Positions 1 to 6,504 of a stretch of 9,471 nucleotides of DNA are shown here, one piece after another; the first letter of the stretch is position 1; each line of letters begins with the position of its first letter. Both the position numbers and the translations under genes were made by a program. The DNA comes from an uncultured Paracoccaceae bacterium. Its GTDB lineage: Bacteria > Pseudomonadota > Alphaproteobacteria > Rhodobacterales > Rhodobacteraceae. The stretch covers positions 1 to 9,471 of the forward strand of contig CALBSG010000104.1 in the NCBI GenBank assembly GCA_937927675.1. The letters run 5' to 3'. The notes under the pieces were generated by a model. That model was given only the letters and a program-made list of their open reading frames with translations, did no database searches and was not told the DNA's origin.

Positions 1-1201
1 TGCTTACGAAAATGTGCCTTACCTCAAAACGGCCTTTGCGGCGACGGGCGTCCATCCGGATGACCTGAAGACGCTGACCGACATTCAGCACTTTCCGTTC
101 ACGCAAAAGTCGGCCCTGCGCGAAACCTATCCCTTTGGCATGTTTGCCGTGCCGCGTGCCCAGATCGCACGGCTACACGCCTCCTACGGCACCACGGGCA
201 AGCCGACCGTCGTGGGTTATACCGCCCGCGATCTGGAGACTTGGGCCGGGTTGATGGCACGGTCCATGCGCGCCTGTGGCACCAAGCCCGGCGATGTGGT
301 GCACCTGGCCTATGGGTATGGGTTGTTTACAGGCGGGCTTGGCTTTCACTATGGGGCGGAAAAACTGGGCTGCACCGTCGTGCCGGTGTCAGGCGGCATG
401 ACACCGCGGCAAGTGAACCTGATCGAAGATTTCCGCGCGACCACCATCGGATCGACGCCGTCTTACATGCTCTCTATTCTGGATGAATATCGTGCCCAAG
501 GTCGCGATCCGCGCAAATCCCCGCTACGGATCGGGATTTTTGGCGGCGAGCCGTGGACCAATGCCATGCGCGCCGAAATCGAACAGGCCTTCGACATGCA
601 GGCCTTGGATTGCTATGGCCTATCCGAAGTGATCGGGCCGGGCGTCGCGATTGAATGTGTGGAAACCAAAGACGGGTTGCACCTGTGGGAAGATCACTTT
701 CTGGCCGAGATCATCGACCCGGAAACCGGGGCGGTTCTGCCCGATGGGCAGGTCGGCGAGCTGGTGCTGACCTCGCTGACCAAAGAGGCGCTGCCGATTA
801 TCCGCTACCGCACCCGTGATCTGACCCGGCTTTTGCCCGGCACCGCGCGATCCATGCGGCGGATCGAAAAGCTGATGGGGCGGACGGATGACATGATCAT
901 CCTGCGCGGCGTCAATGTGTTCCCCAGCCAGATCGAAGAACAGGTGCTGACCCTGCCCGGCCTCTCGCCGCATTTCCAGCTTGAACTGACCCGAGAGGGT
1001 CGACTGGATGGGATGCGGGTTTGGGTCGAAACAGCGCATATCGCCTCTGAAGACAGCCGCGCCACCCAAGGGCGGACCTTGCAAAAACGTATCAAGCAAA
1101 TGCTGGGAATTACGGTTGCCGTCCAAGTCGGCCAGCCCGGCGAGGTGGCGCGCAGTCAGGGCAAAGCCGTACGGATCATCGACAACCGCCCCAAACAATA
1201 G
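1..1201 (+). CDS. paaK: Phenylacetate-CoA ligase, 5' end missing
   Basis: Activates phenylacetate to phenylacetyl-CoA with ATP and CoA in the cytoplasm, the entry step of the aerobic phenylacetate pathway. The frame is open from base 2 with no start before a GTG at 14, and the residues before that GTG (AYEN) continue the family's usual 'YENVPxY' segment, so the true start lies outside; about 35-40 of roughly 435 residues are missing. Numbering from base 14: ATP-binding P-loop HASYGTTGKPT at 55-65, a GEPW segment at 178-181, YGLSE at 201-205, YRTRDL at 265-270, GRTDDMIILRG at 289-299, and a C-terminal SQGKAVRI whose Lys384 fits the catalytic lysine. Tyr58 replaces the serine usual in the P-loop. 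The gene ends in TAG and converges on a MarR gene 21 bp away. Function is inferred from the family; related aryl-acid ligases are a lesser alternative. Confidence 0.93.
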   Translation, partial: AYENVPYLKTAFAATGVHPDDLKTLTDIQHFPFTQKSALRETYPFGMFAVPRAQIARLHASYGTTGKPTVVGYTARDLETWAGLMARSMRACGTKPGDVVHLAYGYGLFTGGLGFHYGAEKLGCTVVPVSGGMTPRQVNLIEDFRATTIGSTPSYMLSILDEYRAQGRDPRKSPLRIGIFGGEPWTNAMRAEIEQAFDMQALDCYGLSEVIGPGVAIECVETKDGLHLWEDHFLAEIIDPETGAVLPDGQVGELVLTSLTKEALPIIRYRTRDLTRLLPGTARSMRRIEKLMGRTDDMIILRGVNVFPSQIEEQVLTLPGLSPHFQLELTREGRLDGMRVWVETAHIASEDSRATQGRTLQKRIKQMLGITVAVQVGQPGEVARSQGKAVRIIDNRPKQ

Positions 1202-1222
1202 GGGGCCGGGCGACGTGAAGCG

Positions 1223-1666
1223 TCAGCTTTCACCTTCGAGTTTGACACGCATCTCGCGCAGGATCGGCAGCACGGCACGCACCTTGTCCGCGCCAAGCGC
1301 CTGAACCACATCACCAATCATCGGGATCACCGCTGCCACAGCCGCATCACGGGCCGCCCGGCCTGAGGGCGAGATGGCAACGAATTTCTGCCGCGCATCG
1401 TCCCAGTCCGGGCGAATATGGATATGCCCGGCCCATTCCAGCTTGGTCAGCGTATTGGTCATCGCCCCACGAGTGACATGGAACGCACGGGCAAGTTGGG
1501 CGGGTGTGCGTTCGTCATTGATGCGGGCCAGATGATTCAGCACCGAAAAATGCGACAGTTCCATTCCCTTGGGCAGCGCCTTGGACACGCGGTTGCGCGC
1601 CAGTTGGTCGGCCATGAACAGCTCACCAAACAGCGAAACCGCCAGATCGTCGGTGCGGTCGCTCAT
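1223..1666 (-). CDS. MarR-family transcriptional regulator
   Basis: A 147-residue winged-helix DNA-binding protein, the usual MarR length. Residues 56-77 (PAQLARAFHVTRGAMTNTLT onward) form the helix-turn-helix, and the wing carries the family's D-x-DDAR-x-K pattern at 87-94, followed by ISPSGR at 98-103. Helices at both ends would form the dimer interface. The ATG at 1664-1666 overlaps the TGA of the upstream carbon-nitrogen hydrolase gene as ATGA, so translation is probably coupled and this is the last gene of the comF-grxC-hydrolase-marR run. It sits tail-to-tail with paaK, but nothing in the sequence shows that it controls paaK. Ligand and targets are unknown; MarR proteins often respond to aromatic acids or oxidants, which would fit either neighbour. 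I am sure of the family, not of a role. Confidence 0.92.
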   Translation of the reverse strand: MSDRTDDLAVSLFGELFMADQLARNRVSKALPKGMELSHFSVLNHLARINDERTPAQLARAFHVTRGAMTNTLTKLEWAGHIHIRPDWDDARQKFVAISPSGRAARDAAVAAVIPMIGDVVQALGADKVRAVLPILREMRVKLEGES

Positions 1667-2508
1667 GGCCCCATCTTCCCCGGCGCGGTGAACTCCCGAT
1701 CATGGGTCAGGCTTGGCACACGAGAGCGGGCCTTGGCGACCTCGGCCAGATCAAGATCGACCAGCGTTACGCCGGGTTCGGTGCCTGCATCCGCCAGCAC
1801 CTCGCCCCAAGGCGCGATGGCAAGCGAATGGCCATAGGTGCGCCGTCCCTTGCCGCCGGTTTCCGGATGAAAGCCGGTTTGGGCCGGGGCCAGCACAAAG
1901 CAACCGGTTTCAATCGCACGGGCGCGCAGCAGCACCTCCCAATGGGCCGCACCGGTGATGTGATTAAAGGCCGCCGGCACCGTCAAAATCTGTGCGCCCG
2001 CTTGGGCCAGGCTGCGAAACAGATGGGGAAAGCGCAGATCATAGCAGACAGCCATGCCAATTTTGGCAAAGCCCGCATCCGCCACCACCGCCGCAGTCCC
2101 CGGTCGATAGGCTGACGATTCCCGGTAAATCTCGGTGTCCGAAACATTCACATCGAACATATGGATCTTGTCATACCGCGCGGCGATCTCACCCGTCGGC
2201 GAGATCAAGAAAGAGCGGTTGGCAAAGCGGCCATCGGCATCATGGGTCAGAACCCCAATCGAGCCGATCAAAAGCCAAATCCCCGCGCGGGCGGCTTCGT
2301 CCCGCAGGGCGGCGAGGGTGTTATCGTCTTCCTCATGCCGCAGGACAGCGCGTTGATGGGCGCGGTTGCCAGAGAGTGCATTGCTGCATTCCGGAGTCAG
2401 CACAAACCCCGCCCCGCCCGCCACCGCGCGACGGATATGTTCGATCGTCACCGGCAGGTTTGCCGCCGGATCATCTCCCACCGTCAGTTGCACCAACCCC
2501 GCGCGCAT
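1663..2508 (-). CDS. Carbon-nitrogen hydrolase (nitrilase superfamily, Nit1-like amidase)
   Basis: A 281-residue cytoplasmic amidase with the complete Glu-Lys-Cys triad of the nitrilase superfamily: Glu40 in LTPECSN, Lys114 in YDKIHMFDV and Cys155 in MAVCYDLRFP. The segment HITGAAHWEVLLRARAIE at 183-200 and the Tyr-Gly-His-Ser-Leu-Ala stretch at 225-230 are typical of the Nit1/Nit2-like branch, whose characterised members hydrolyse deaminated glutathione or omega-amides. That makes repair of deaminated glutathione a reasonable guess, helped by the glutaredoxin gene only 5 bp upstream in the same run. The ATG at 2506-2508 gives the expected N-terminus beginning directly with the first beta strand (MRAGLVQLTVG). 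The stop overlaps the marR start by 4 bp. Substrate is not proven by sequence; the superfamily call is near certain. Confidence 0.93.
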   Translation of the reverse strand: MRAGLVQLTVGDDPAANLPVTIEHIRRAVAGGAGFVLTPECSNALSGNRAHQRAVLRHEEDDNTLAALRDEAARAGIWLLIGSIGVLTHDADGRFANRSFLISPTGEIAARYDKIHMFDVNVSDTEIYRESSAYRPGTAAVVADAGFAKIGMAVCYDLRFPHLFRSLAQAGAQILTVPAAFNHITGAAHWEVLLRARAIETGCFVLAPAQTGFHPETGGKGRRTYGHSLAIAPWGEVLADAGTEPGVTLVDLDLAEVAKARSRVPSLTHDREFTAPGKMGP

Positions 2509-2513
2509 CGGCG

Positions 2514-2768
2514 TCAGGCCAACAGCGGGTCAAGCTTGCCCGCATGATCCAGCGCATGAATATCATCGCAGCCGCCGACATGCTGGCCCGCAATGAAAAT
2601 CTGCGGCACCGAGGTGCGTCCGCCGGCGCGCTGGGTCATGGCCGCGCGCAAATCCGGCTGGCCGCCCACGTCGATTTCCTTGAACCCCACGCCCTTCTTG
2701 GTCAACAGCCGCTTGGCAGCGATGCAATAGGGGCAAGTTTGGGTGGTGTAGATTTCCACGGGTTTCAT
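2514..2768 (-). CDS. grxC: Glutaredoxin 3 (dithiol)
   Basis: An 84-residue single-domain glutaredoxin that reduces disulfides and glutathionylated proteins with electrons from glutathione. It carries the dithiol active site CPYC at residues 12-15, the TSVPQIF loop with cis-Pro55, and the GGCDD motif at 65-69 that grips the second half of the glutathione site. Length and all motifs match the GrxC class; the CPYC pair argues against the monothiol GrxD type. The ATG at 2766-2768 has a strong Shine-Dalgarno AAGGAGG at 2774-2780, the best in the window, which suggests high expression. It lies 37 bp after the comF stop and 5 bp before the carbon-nitrogen hydrolase start, with a possible own promoter overlapping the comF end. 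Confidence 0.96.
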   Translation of the reverse strand: MKPVEIYTTQTCPYCIAAKRLLTKKGVGFKEIDVGGQPDLRAAMTQRAGGRTSVPQIFIAGQHVGGCDDIHALDHAGKLDPLLA

Positions 2769-2773
2769 GTGGC

Positions 2774-2822
2774 CCCTCCTTGGCGTTTGGCGCGACTATA
2801 AGGATTTAGGCATCCTTCGCAA
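2774..2822 (-). promoter_or_regulatory. Candidate internal promoter and strong RBS for grxC
   Basis: Read on the minus strand, TTGCGA (2817-2822) is followed after 16 bp by TATAGT (2795-2800; five of six bases match the sigma-70 -10 consensus) and then by AAGGAGG (2774-2780) ahead of the grxC ATG. The -35 lies in the last codons of comF. This would give grxC and the genes after it a short-leader transcript independent of comF. Recognised by eye only; the RBS is firm, the promoter is a candidate. Confidence 0.42.
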
Positions 2823-3543
2823 CGCGCGCCATGGTCAGAACCGAAATTGCGCGCGCCCCGCCCGCGATGCAGGCCTCGGCCGCGGCGGCCAATGTCGCCC
2901 CCGAGGTCATGACGTCATCAATCAGCAGCACATGACGCCCATCCACCCGCGCCGCCCGCTTTGGGTGCAGCGTTATGGCACCAGCCATATTGGCGAACCG
3001 CGCCTCGCGGCCCTTGCCATCTTGCGTGCCGGTCGCGCGCGGGCGGATCAGAAGGTCGGGGCAATGGTCCAGCCGGGCCGATTGGGCGATGGCCTTGGAC
3101 AGAAAGGCAGACTGGTTGTAACGGCGCCTGAAAAGCCGCAGCCAATGCAGCGGGATCGGCGCAACCAACATGCCCGGCTCCAAGATCGGCGCGGCGGCAC
3201 GCATCATCCACCCTGCAGCCGGGCGCACCAGATCCAGCCGGTCGCCATGTTTCAGCCCCAGCACAAGGGCCCGGGCCTTGTCCTTATACAGCAGTGCTGC
3301 ACGCCCCCGCGACCATGGTCGGGCAGTGGTCAAACACGCGTCGCAAAGCTCGGGCTTACCCATGTCTTCGCCCGGCAACGGCACACCGCATTGGTCGCAG
3401 ACCAGACCCGAGATGAAGGGGGTGTCGCGCCAGCAAGGGCCGCAAAGCCCGAAATCAGTGGTGACCAAGGCCCCGCAACCCAGACATTGCGGCGGATACA
3501 GCAAATGCAAGGCCGCCTGTTTCAAGCCGGCTTGCATTCCCAC
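2806..3543 (-). CDS. comF: ComF family protein (double zinc ribbon plus phosphoribosyltransferase fold)
   Basis: A 245-residue protein of the ComF/GntX family, whose members aid DNA uptake in competent bacteria or have less clear roles in non-competent ones. Two zinc ribbons come first: CLGC (20-23) with CGPC (34-37), then CDQC (49-52) with CDAC (67-70). The C-terminal half has the family motif RRYNQS at 140-145 and the phosphoribosyltransferase PRPP loop VLLIDDVMTSGATL at 205-218. The open frame begins with GTG at 3541-3543; an ATG two codons on, at 3535-3537, is an equally good start (3537 as 5' end, 243 residues). No clear Shine-Dalgarno precedes either. It leads the minus-strand run with grxC and faces a plus-strand gene starting 24 bp away. 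Whether this organism takes up DNA is not shown here. Confidence 0.93.
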   Translation of the reverse strand: MGMQAGLKQAALHLLYPPQCLGCGALVTTDFGLCGPCWRDTPFISGLVCDQCGVPLPGEDMGKPELCDACLTTARPWSRGRAALLYKDKARALVLGLKHGDRLDLVRPAAGWMMRAAAPILEPGMLVAPIPLHWLRLFRRRYNQSAFLSKAIAQSARLDHCPDLLIRPRATGTQDGKGREARFANMAGAITLHPKRAARVDGRHVLLIDDVMTSGATLAAAAEACIAGGARAISVLTMARVAKDA

Positions 3544-3559
3544 CCCCGCCGCCTATGTT
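3532..3559 (+). promoter_or_regulatory. Candidate promoter for the methyltransferase-fold gene, leaderless
   Basis: TTGCAT (3532-3537) and TATGTT (3554-3559), 16 bp apart, lie across the 5' end of the opposing comF gene. A -10 ending at 3559 would place the transcript start at about 3566-3568, on the ATG itself. No purine-rich Shine-Dalgarno precedes that ATG (the bases between are TCCCCGCC), which is what a leaderless message would look like. The -35 matches the consensus only in TTG, so this is a candidate by eye. Confidence 0.35.
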
Positions 3560-3567
3560 TCCCCGCC

Positions 3568-4380
3568 ATGAGCCAGACCCCGCCCCTTTTGACCGACCGC
3601 GCGACCCTTGCGCTGCACCGCACCCGTGCCACGGCGCTGTTCTTGCAGGAGGAAGCGGCACTTGAGGTTCAGGAAAGACTCATCGAGGTTAACAGATCCT
3701 TTACGGCGCCGGTTGTGGTGACGGGTTTTCCAAACCTGTGGCCAGATTTCCGCTGCATTGCAGACGAAGAAACGCTGGATCTGCAAGAGGCGACGCAGGA
3801 TTTGGTGGTCCATGCCATGGCCTTGCATTGGGCGAACGATCCGGTCGGGCAATTGGTGCAATGCCGGCGGGCCTTGCGGCCAGACGGGTTGTTTTTGGGG
3901 CTGATGTTCGGCGGGCAGACCTTGCACGAATTGCGCGCCTGTCTCGCCGAGGCCGAGTCCGAAGTTGCGGGCGGGCTGTCGCCCCGTGTGCTGCCAATGG
4001 GCGAGATCCGCGATCTGGGGGCCTTGCTTGGCCGGGCGGGCTTTGCCTTGCCGGTCGCCGACAGCTTTACCAAGACCGTCCTTTACCGCGACGCCTTCCA
4101 CCTGATGCATGACCTGCGGGCGATGGGGGAAGGCAATGCGCTGTCCGCCCGGCTGCGCCGCCCAACCCGGCGCGAGGTGTTCGTGCGGGCCGCCGCGATC
4201 TATCAGGATCGGTTTGCCAATGCCGAAGGTCGCATCCCTGCAACCTTTGAAATCATCTGCCTGACCGGCTGGGCCCCGCATGAAAGCCAGCAAAAGCCCC
4301 TGCGCCCCGGATCGGCCGCAGCGCGACTGGCAGATGCCTTGAACGCCGCCGAACGTCCGTTGCCGCGCGGAAACGGTTGA
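3568..4380 (+). CDS. Methyltransferase-fold protein (BioC / NDUFAF5-like)
   Basis: A 270-residue cytoplasmic protein resembling the SAM-dependent methyltransferases annotated next to hemH in Rhodobacteraceae and, more distantly, NDUFAF5, the complex I assembly factor that hydroxylates an arginine. What is seen: a helical N-terminus (LFLQEEAALEVQERL, 25-39), VTGFPNLWP where the glycine-rich SAM motif I should be (51-59), the family-typical MALHWANDPVG (84-94) and LRPDGLFLG (103-111), GGLSPRVLPMGEIRDLG (135-151) and LTGWAP (232-237). Motif I is degenerate, lacking a D/E-x-G-x-G pattern, so methyl transfer should not be assumed. The frame stays open far upstream, but that part is antisense to comF; the ATG at 3568 fits the family N-terminus. 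It is followed 48 bp later by hemH on the same strand and may be cotranscribed with it. Exact activity unknown. Confidence 0.85.
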   Translation: MSQTPPLLTDRATLALHRTRATALFLQEEAALEVQERLIEVNRSFTAPVVVTGFPNLWPDFRCIADEETLDLQEATQDLVVHAMALHWANDPVGQLVQCRRALRPDGLFLGLMFGGQTLHELRACLAEAESEVAGGLSPRVLPMGEIRDLGALLGRAGFALPVADSFTKTVLYRDAFHLMHDLRAMGEGNALSARLRRPTRREVFVRAAAIYQDRFANAEGRIPATFEIICLTGWAPHESQQKPLRPGSAAARLADALNAAERPLPRGNG

Positions 4381-4404
4381 CCACGCTGGCCTTCGGGTTA
4401 TCTG
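4377..4404 (+). promoter_or_regulatory. Weak candidate promoter for hemH
   Basis: TTGACC (4377-4382, five of six bases of the -35 consensus) overlaps the stop codon of the preceding gene and is followed after 16 bp by TATCTG (4399-4404), a poor -10. A start near 4411 would leave a short leader containing AGGA at 4419-4422, six bases before the hemH ATG. The gene may instead, or also, be read from upstream. Confidence 0.25.
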
Positions 4405-4428
4405 GGAGGCAATAACGCAGGAAATGAC

Positions 4429-5487
4429 ATGACCGACGTGACACCCGGAACCGGCCGTCTGGCCCAAGCCCCCGCCAATCACCCCAAGGTGAAAGCACCA
4501 AAGATCGGGATCTTGCTTGCCAATCTTGGCACGCCGGACAACTACGATTATTGGTCCATGCGGCGCTATCTGAATGAATTTTTGTCAGACAAGCGGGTGA
4601 TCGATATTCCGAATTGGAAATGGCAGCCGCTGCTGCAGCTGATTATCCTGACCAAACGTCCCTTTACCTCGGGCGCGAATTACAAACTGATCTGGAACCA
4701 TGAAAAGGGCGAAAGCCCGCTGATGACGATCACCAAAGATCAGACCGCCGCGATTGCGGCGGCGATGCAGGCCGCGCATGGCGATCAGGTGATGGTGGAT
4801 TTTGCGATGCGCTATGGCAATCCCTCTACCGCATCCAAGGTAAAGGCGATGGTAGCGGCGGGCTGCGAAAAGATCCTGTTCTTCCCGCTTTACCCGCACT
4901 ACGCCGGTGCCACGTCGGCCACGGCAAATGACGCCTTCTTTGCCGCATTGATGAAAGAAACCCGCCAACCTGCAGCGCGGGTGGTGGCGGAATACTTCGA
5001 CCATCCCGCCTATATCGAGGCGCTGGCCCAATCTGTGGAGCGGGCCTATGCCAAACTGGATCACCGCCCTGATGTGCTGGTGGCCAGCTATCACGGCATG
5101 CCGATCCGTTATCTGATGCAGGGTGATCCCTATCATTGCCAATGCGCCAAAACCACGCGACTGCTGCGCGAACGTCTTGGCTGGGACAAGGCAGATATCG
5201 ACACCAGTTTTCAATCGGTCTTTGGGCGCGAGGAATGGCTGAAGCCCTATACCGTAAATCACGTCGCCGATCTGGCACGGCAGGGCAAAAAGCGGATCGC
5301 GGTGATTGCGCCGGCCTTCTCGGCCGATTGCATTGAGACGCTGGAAGAAATCAACGGCGAGATCCGCGAGGCGTTTGAACACGCTGGCGGCGAGGAATTC
5401 ACCTATATTCCCTGCCTAAACGATGACAGCGCACATATTCAGGCGCTGGTGCAGGTGATCGAGGCGAATTTGCAGGGTTGGATCTAA
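4429..5487 (+). CDS. hemH: Ferrochelatase
   Basis: Inserts ferrous iron into protoporphyrin IX, the last step of protohaem synthesis, at the inner face of the cytoplasmic membrane. The 352-residue length fits proteobacterial enzymes. Seen in order: KIGILLANLGTPD (25-37), RRYLNEFLSDKRVID (45-59), YGNPS (129-133), FFPLYPHYAGATSA (151-164), the catalytic SYHGMPIRY (220-228) with His222, DPYHCQC (233-239), and APAFSADCIETLEEI (294-308) with Glu303 matching the conserved acid. The ATG at 4429 is preceded by AGGA at 4419-4422; an ATG at 4424 is closed by a stop after two codons. Cysteines at 146, 237, 239, 301 and 329 are present; some ferrochelatases bind a [2Fe-2S] cluster, but I cannot assign one here. 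The first 24 residues are a variable extension. Confidence 0.97.
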   Translation: MTDVTPGTGRLAQAPANHPKVKAPKIGILLANLGTPDNYDYWSMRRYLNEFLSDKRVIDIPNWKWQPLLQLIILTKRPFTSGANYKLIWNHEKGESPLMTITKDQTAAIAAAMQAAHGDQVMVDFAMRYGNPSTASKVKAMVAAGCEKILFFPLYPHYAGATSATANDAFFAALMKETRQPAARVVAEYFDHPAYIEALAQSVERAYAKLDHRPDVLVASYHGMPIRYLMQGDPYHCQCAKTTRLLRERLGWDKADIDTSFQSVFGREEWLKPYTVNHVADLARQGKKRIAVIAPAFSADCIETLEEINGEIREAFEHAGGEEFTYIPCLNDDSAHIQALVQVIEANLQGWI

Positions 5488-5515
5488 GCCAACCTTTTGA
5501 CGTCACAAAAGAAAA

Positions 5516-5539
5516 GGACGACAGGAAACCCTGTCGTCC
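5516..5539 (-). terminator. Rho-independent terminator of the small exported-protein gene
   Basis: A perfect 10-bp stem, GGACGACAGG (5516-5525) against CCTGTCGTCC (5530-5539), with a 4-base loop. Read on the minus strand the stem runs straight into TTTTCTTTTG (5506-5515), a proper U-tract, 24 bases after the stop of the 59-residue gene. On the plus strand, after hemH, the hairpin is followed by CTATCTCG and lacks a U-tract, so it would stop hemH transcripts poorly or only protect their 3' end. Confidence 0.85.
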
Positions 5540-5563
5540 CTATCTCGTCCAATCCGGAAAGGA

Positions 5564-5743
5564 TTAGTTCGACGCGACCGCAGCGGCAACAGCCACCAGC
5601 AGGATCAGCGGAAGGATGATGCCGCCCGACGACGAGGTGCCGGCTTCGACAACTGCCGGTTCCATGACGGGTTCAGCCATGCCGCCAGCGAAAGCGGTGG
5701 TAGCAGCAACCGACAGAGCGGCAGCGAGAGCGATCTTTTTCAT
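5564..5743 (-). CDS. Small exported protein with C-terminal membrane segment, function unknown
   Basis: Fifty-nine residues. The N-terminus MKKIALAAALSVAATTAFA is a clean Sec signal peptide with an AFA cleavage site before Gly20-Gly21; then comes a short acidic, proline-containing part (AEPVMEPAVVEAG, 23-35), a Ser/Gly linker, and a hydrophobic stretch at about 41-57 (IILPLILLVAVAAAV) ending SN. The product would be a tiny protein with its short acidic part outside the cytoplasm, anchored at its C-terminus. The start at 5741-5743 is chosen because GGAGGT stands 6 bases ahead at 5750-5755 and the signal peptide begins there. An in-frame ATG at 5813-5815 would add 24 residues that spoil the signal. 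The gene has its own terminator and lies tail-to-tail with hemH. I do not recognise a named family; no function is offered. Confidence 0.82.
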   Translation of the reverse strand: MKKIALAAALSVAATTAFAGGMAEPVMEPAVVEAGTSSSGGIILPLILLVAVAAAVASN

Positions 5744-5892
5744 AGTGACCTCCAGAATTTCGCGTGGCGCCGAATTTTTCAGAGGCGACACCACACACCC
5801 AAGATTATTCCTCATGCTGCCTTCCTAATCCGCTTATCCGGTGATTTGCAATCCACCCCGTTGCGGCGGCAAAGGCTGCGAGGCCTATGGCG

Positions 5893-6504
5893 TCAAATAA
5901 GCAACACTTGCGTGCCAACTTGGGCCATATCGAACAACTCTTGAATGTGCTCATTATAGAGGCCGACACATCCATTCGATGACCGACGACCAATTTTGCG
6001 CGTGTCGTGCGTGCCGTGGATGCGGTAGTAGGTCCAGCTGAGATACATCGCGCGGGTGCCCAACGGGTTATCGGGCGAGCCACCCTCGACCACTTCAGGC
6101 CATTCGGGGTTGCGTTCGCGCATCGACGGGGTCGGACGCCAAGTCGGGTTCACGACCTTCTCCACCACTTCGGTCCGGCCACGGCGGGTCAATTCCTCGG
6201 ACAGCGGCACTGAGGTGGGGTAAAGCCGATAAATCGACTGATCCTCAGACCAGAAATGCAGGGCGCGCGAGGTGATATCCACCAAAATCGCACCTTTCTT
6301 CGTATTCTCGAAGTAGTCCTGCCAATCCAGCATCCGGAAACTGGACACGTTGTTGCGCACAGCGCCACCCGCAGCGGGGGTCATTTCCGTGCTGCCGTCG
6401 GTGGCCTGCGCGAAAACGGGCAGCGCAGCGGCGGCAGAGGTCAGGGCAGCAGCACCACCCATGAACAGGCGGCGGTTCAGCGATTTGCGGGATTCAGGCG
6501 GCAT
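5893..6504 (-). CDS. L,D-transpeptidase (YkuD domain) with Tat-type signal
   Basis: A 203-residue exported enzyme of the YkuD family, which forms 3-3 peptidoglycan cross-links or attaches proteins to peptidoglycan in the periplasm. Residues 7-33 hold a twin-arginine-like signal (KSLNRRLFMGG, hydrophobic core, PVFAQA cleavage region). The catalytic domain spans about 70-203: ILVDITSRALHFW (73-85), NPLGTRAMYL (146-155), His163 in IHGTHDT and nucleophile Cys179 in SSNGCVGL. The usual motif is SxGCxR; here Gly181 stands where Arg is expected. ATG 6502-6504 has GGAG at 6513-6516, eight bases away. It lies 149 bp ahead of the 59-residue exported gene, and its start region faces the CAP lipoprotein gene. 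The domain is certain; whether it cross-links or anchors is not. Confidence 0.92.
   Translation of the reverse strand: MPPESRKSLNRRLFMGGAAALTSAAAALPVFAQATDGSTEMTPAAGGAVRNNVSSFRMLDWQDYFENTKKGAILVDITSRALHFWSEDQSIYRLYPTSVPLSEELTRRGRTEVVEKVVNPTWRPTPSMRERNPEWPEVVEGGSPDNPLGTRAMYLSWTYYRIHGTHDTRKIGRRSSNGCVGLYNEHIQELFDMAQVGTQVLLI

Noticed and set aside
1212..1234. Hairpin GTGAAGC/GCTTTCAC between paaK and marR as a terminator
   Set aside because: The stem is short and bulged, lies partly inside marR and has no T-run on either side.
1992..2801. 269-codon plus-strand open frame opposite the hydrolase and grxC genes
   Set aside because: Low-complexity Pro/Arg/Ser shadow across two real genes and their junction.
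2767..3567. Long plus-strand open stretch continuous with the methyltransferase-fold gene, suggesting a 537-residue protein
   Set aside because: It is antisense to grxC and comF, both of which have complete motifs, and its translation shows no domain; the family N-terminus begins at the ATG at 3568.
3553..4482. 309-codon minus-strand open frame opposite the methyltransferase-fold gene
   Set aside because: Shadow of a GC-rich gene; no recognisable domain, no RBS, and the sense gene matches a known family over its full length.
4585..5382. 265-codon minus-strand open frame opposite hemH
   Set aside because: Antisense to a motif-complete ferrochelatase; composition is that of a shadow frame.
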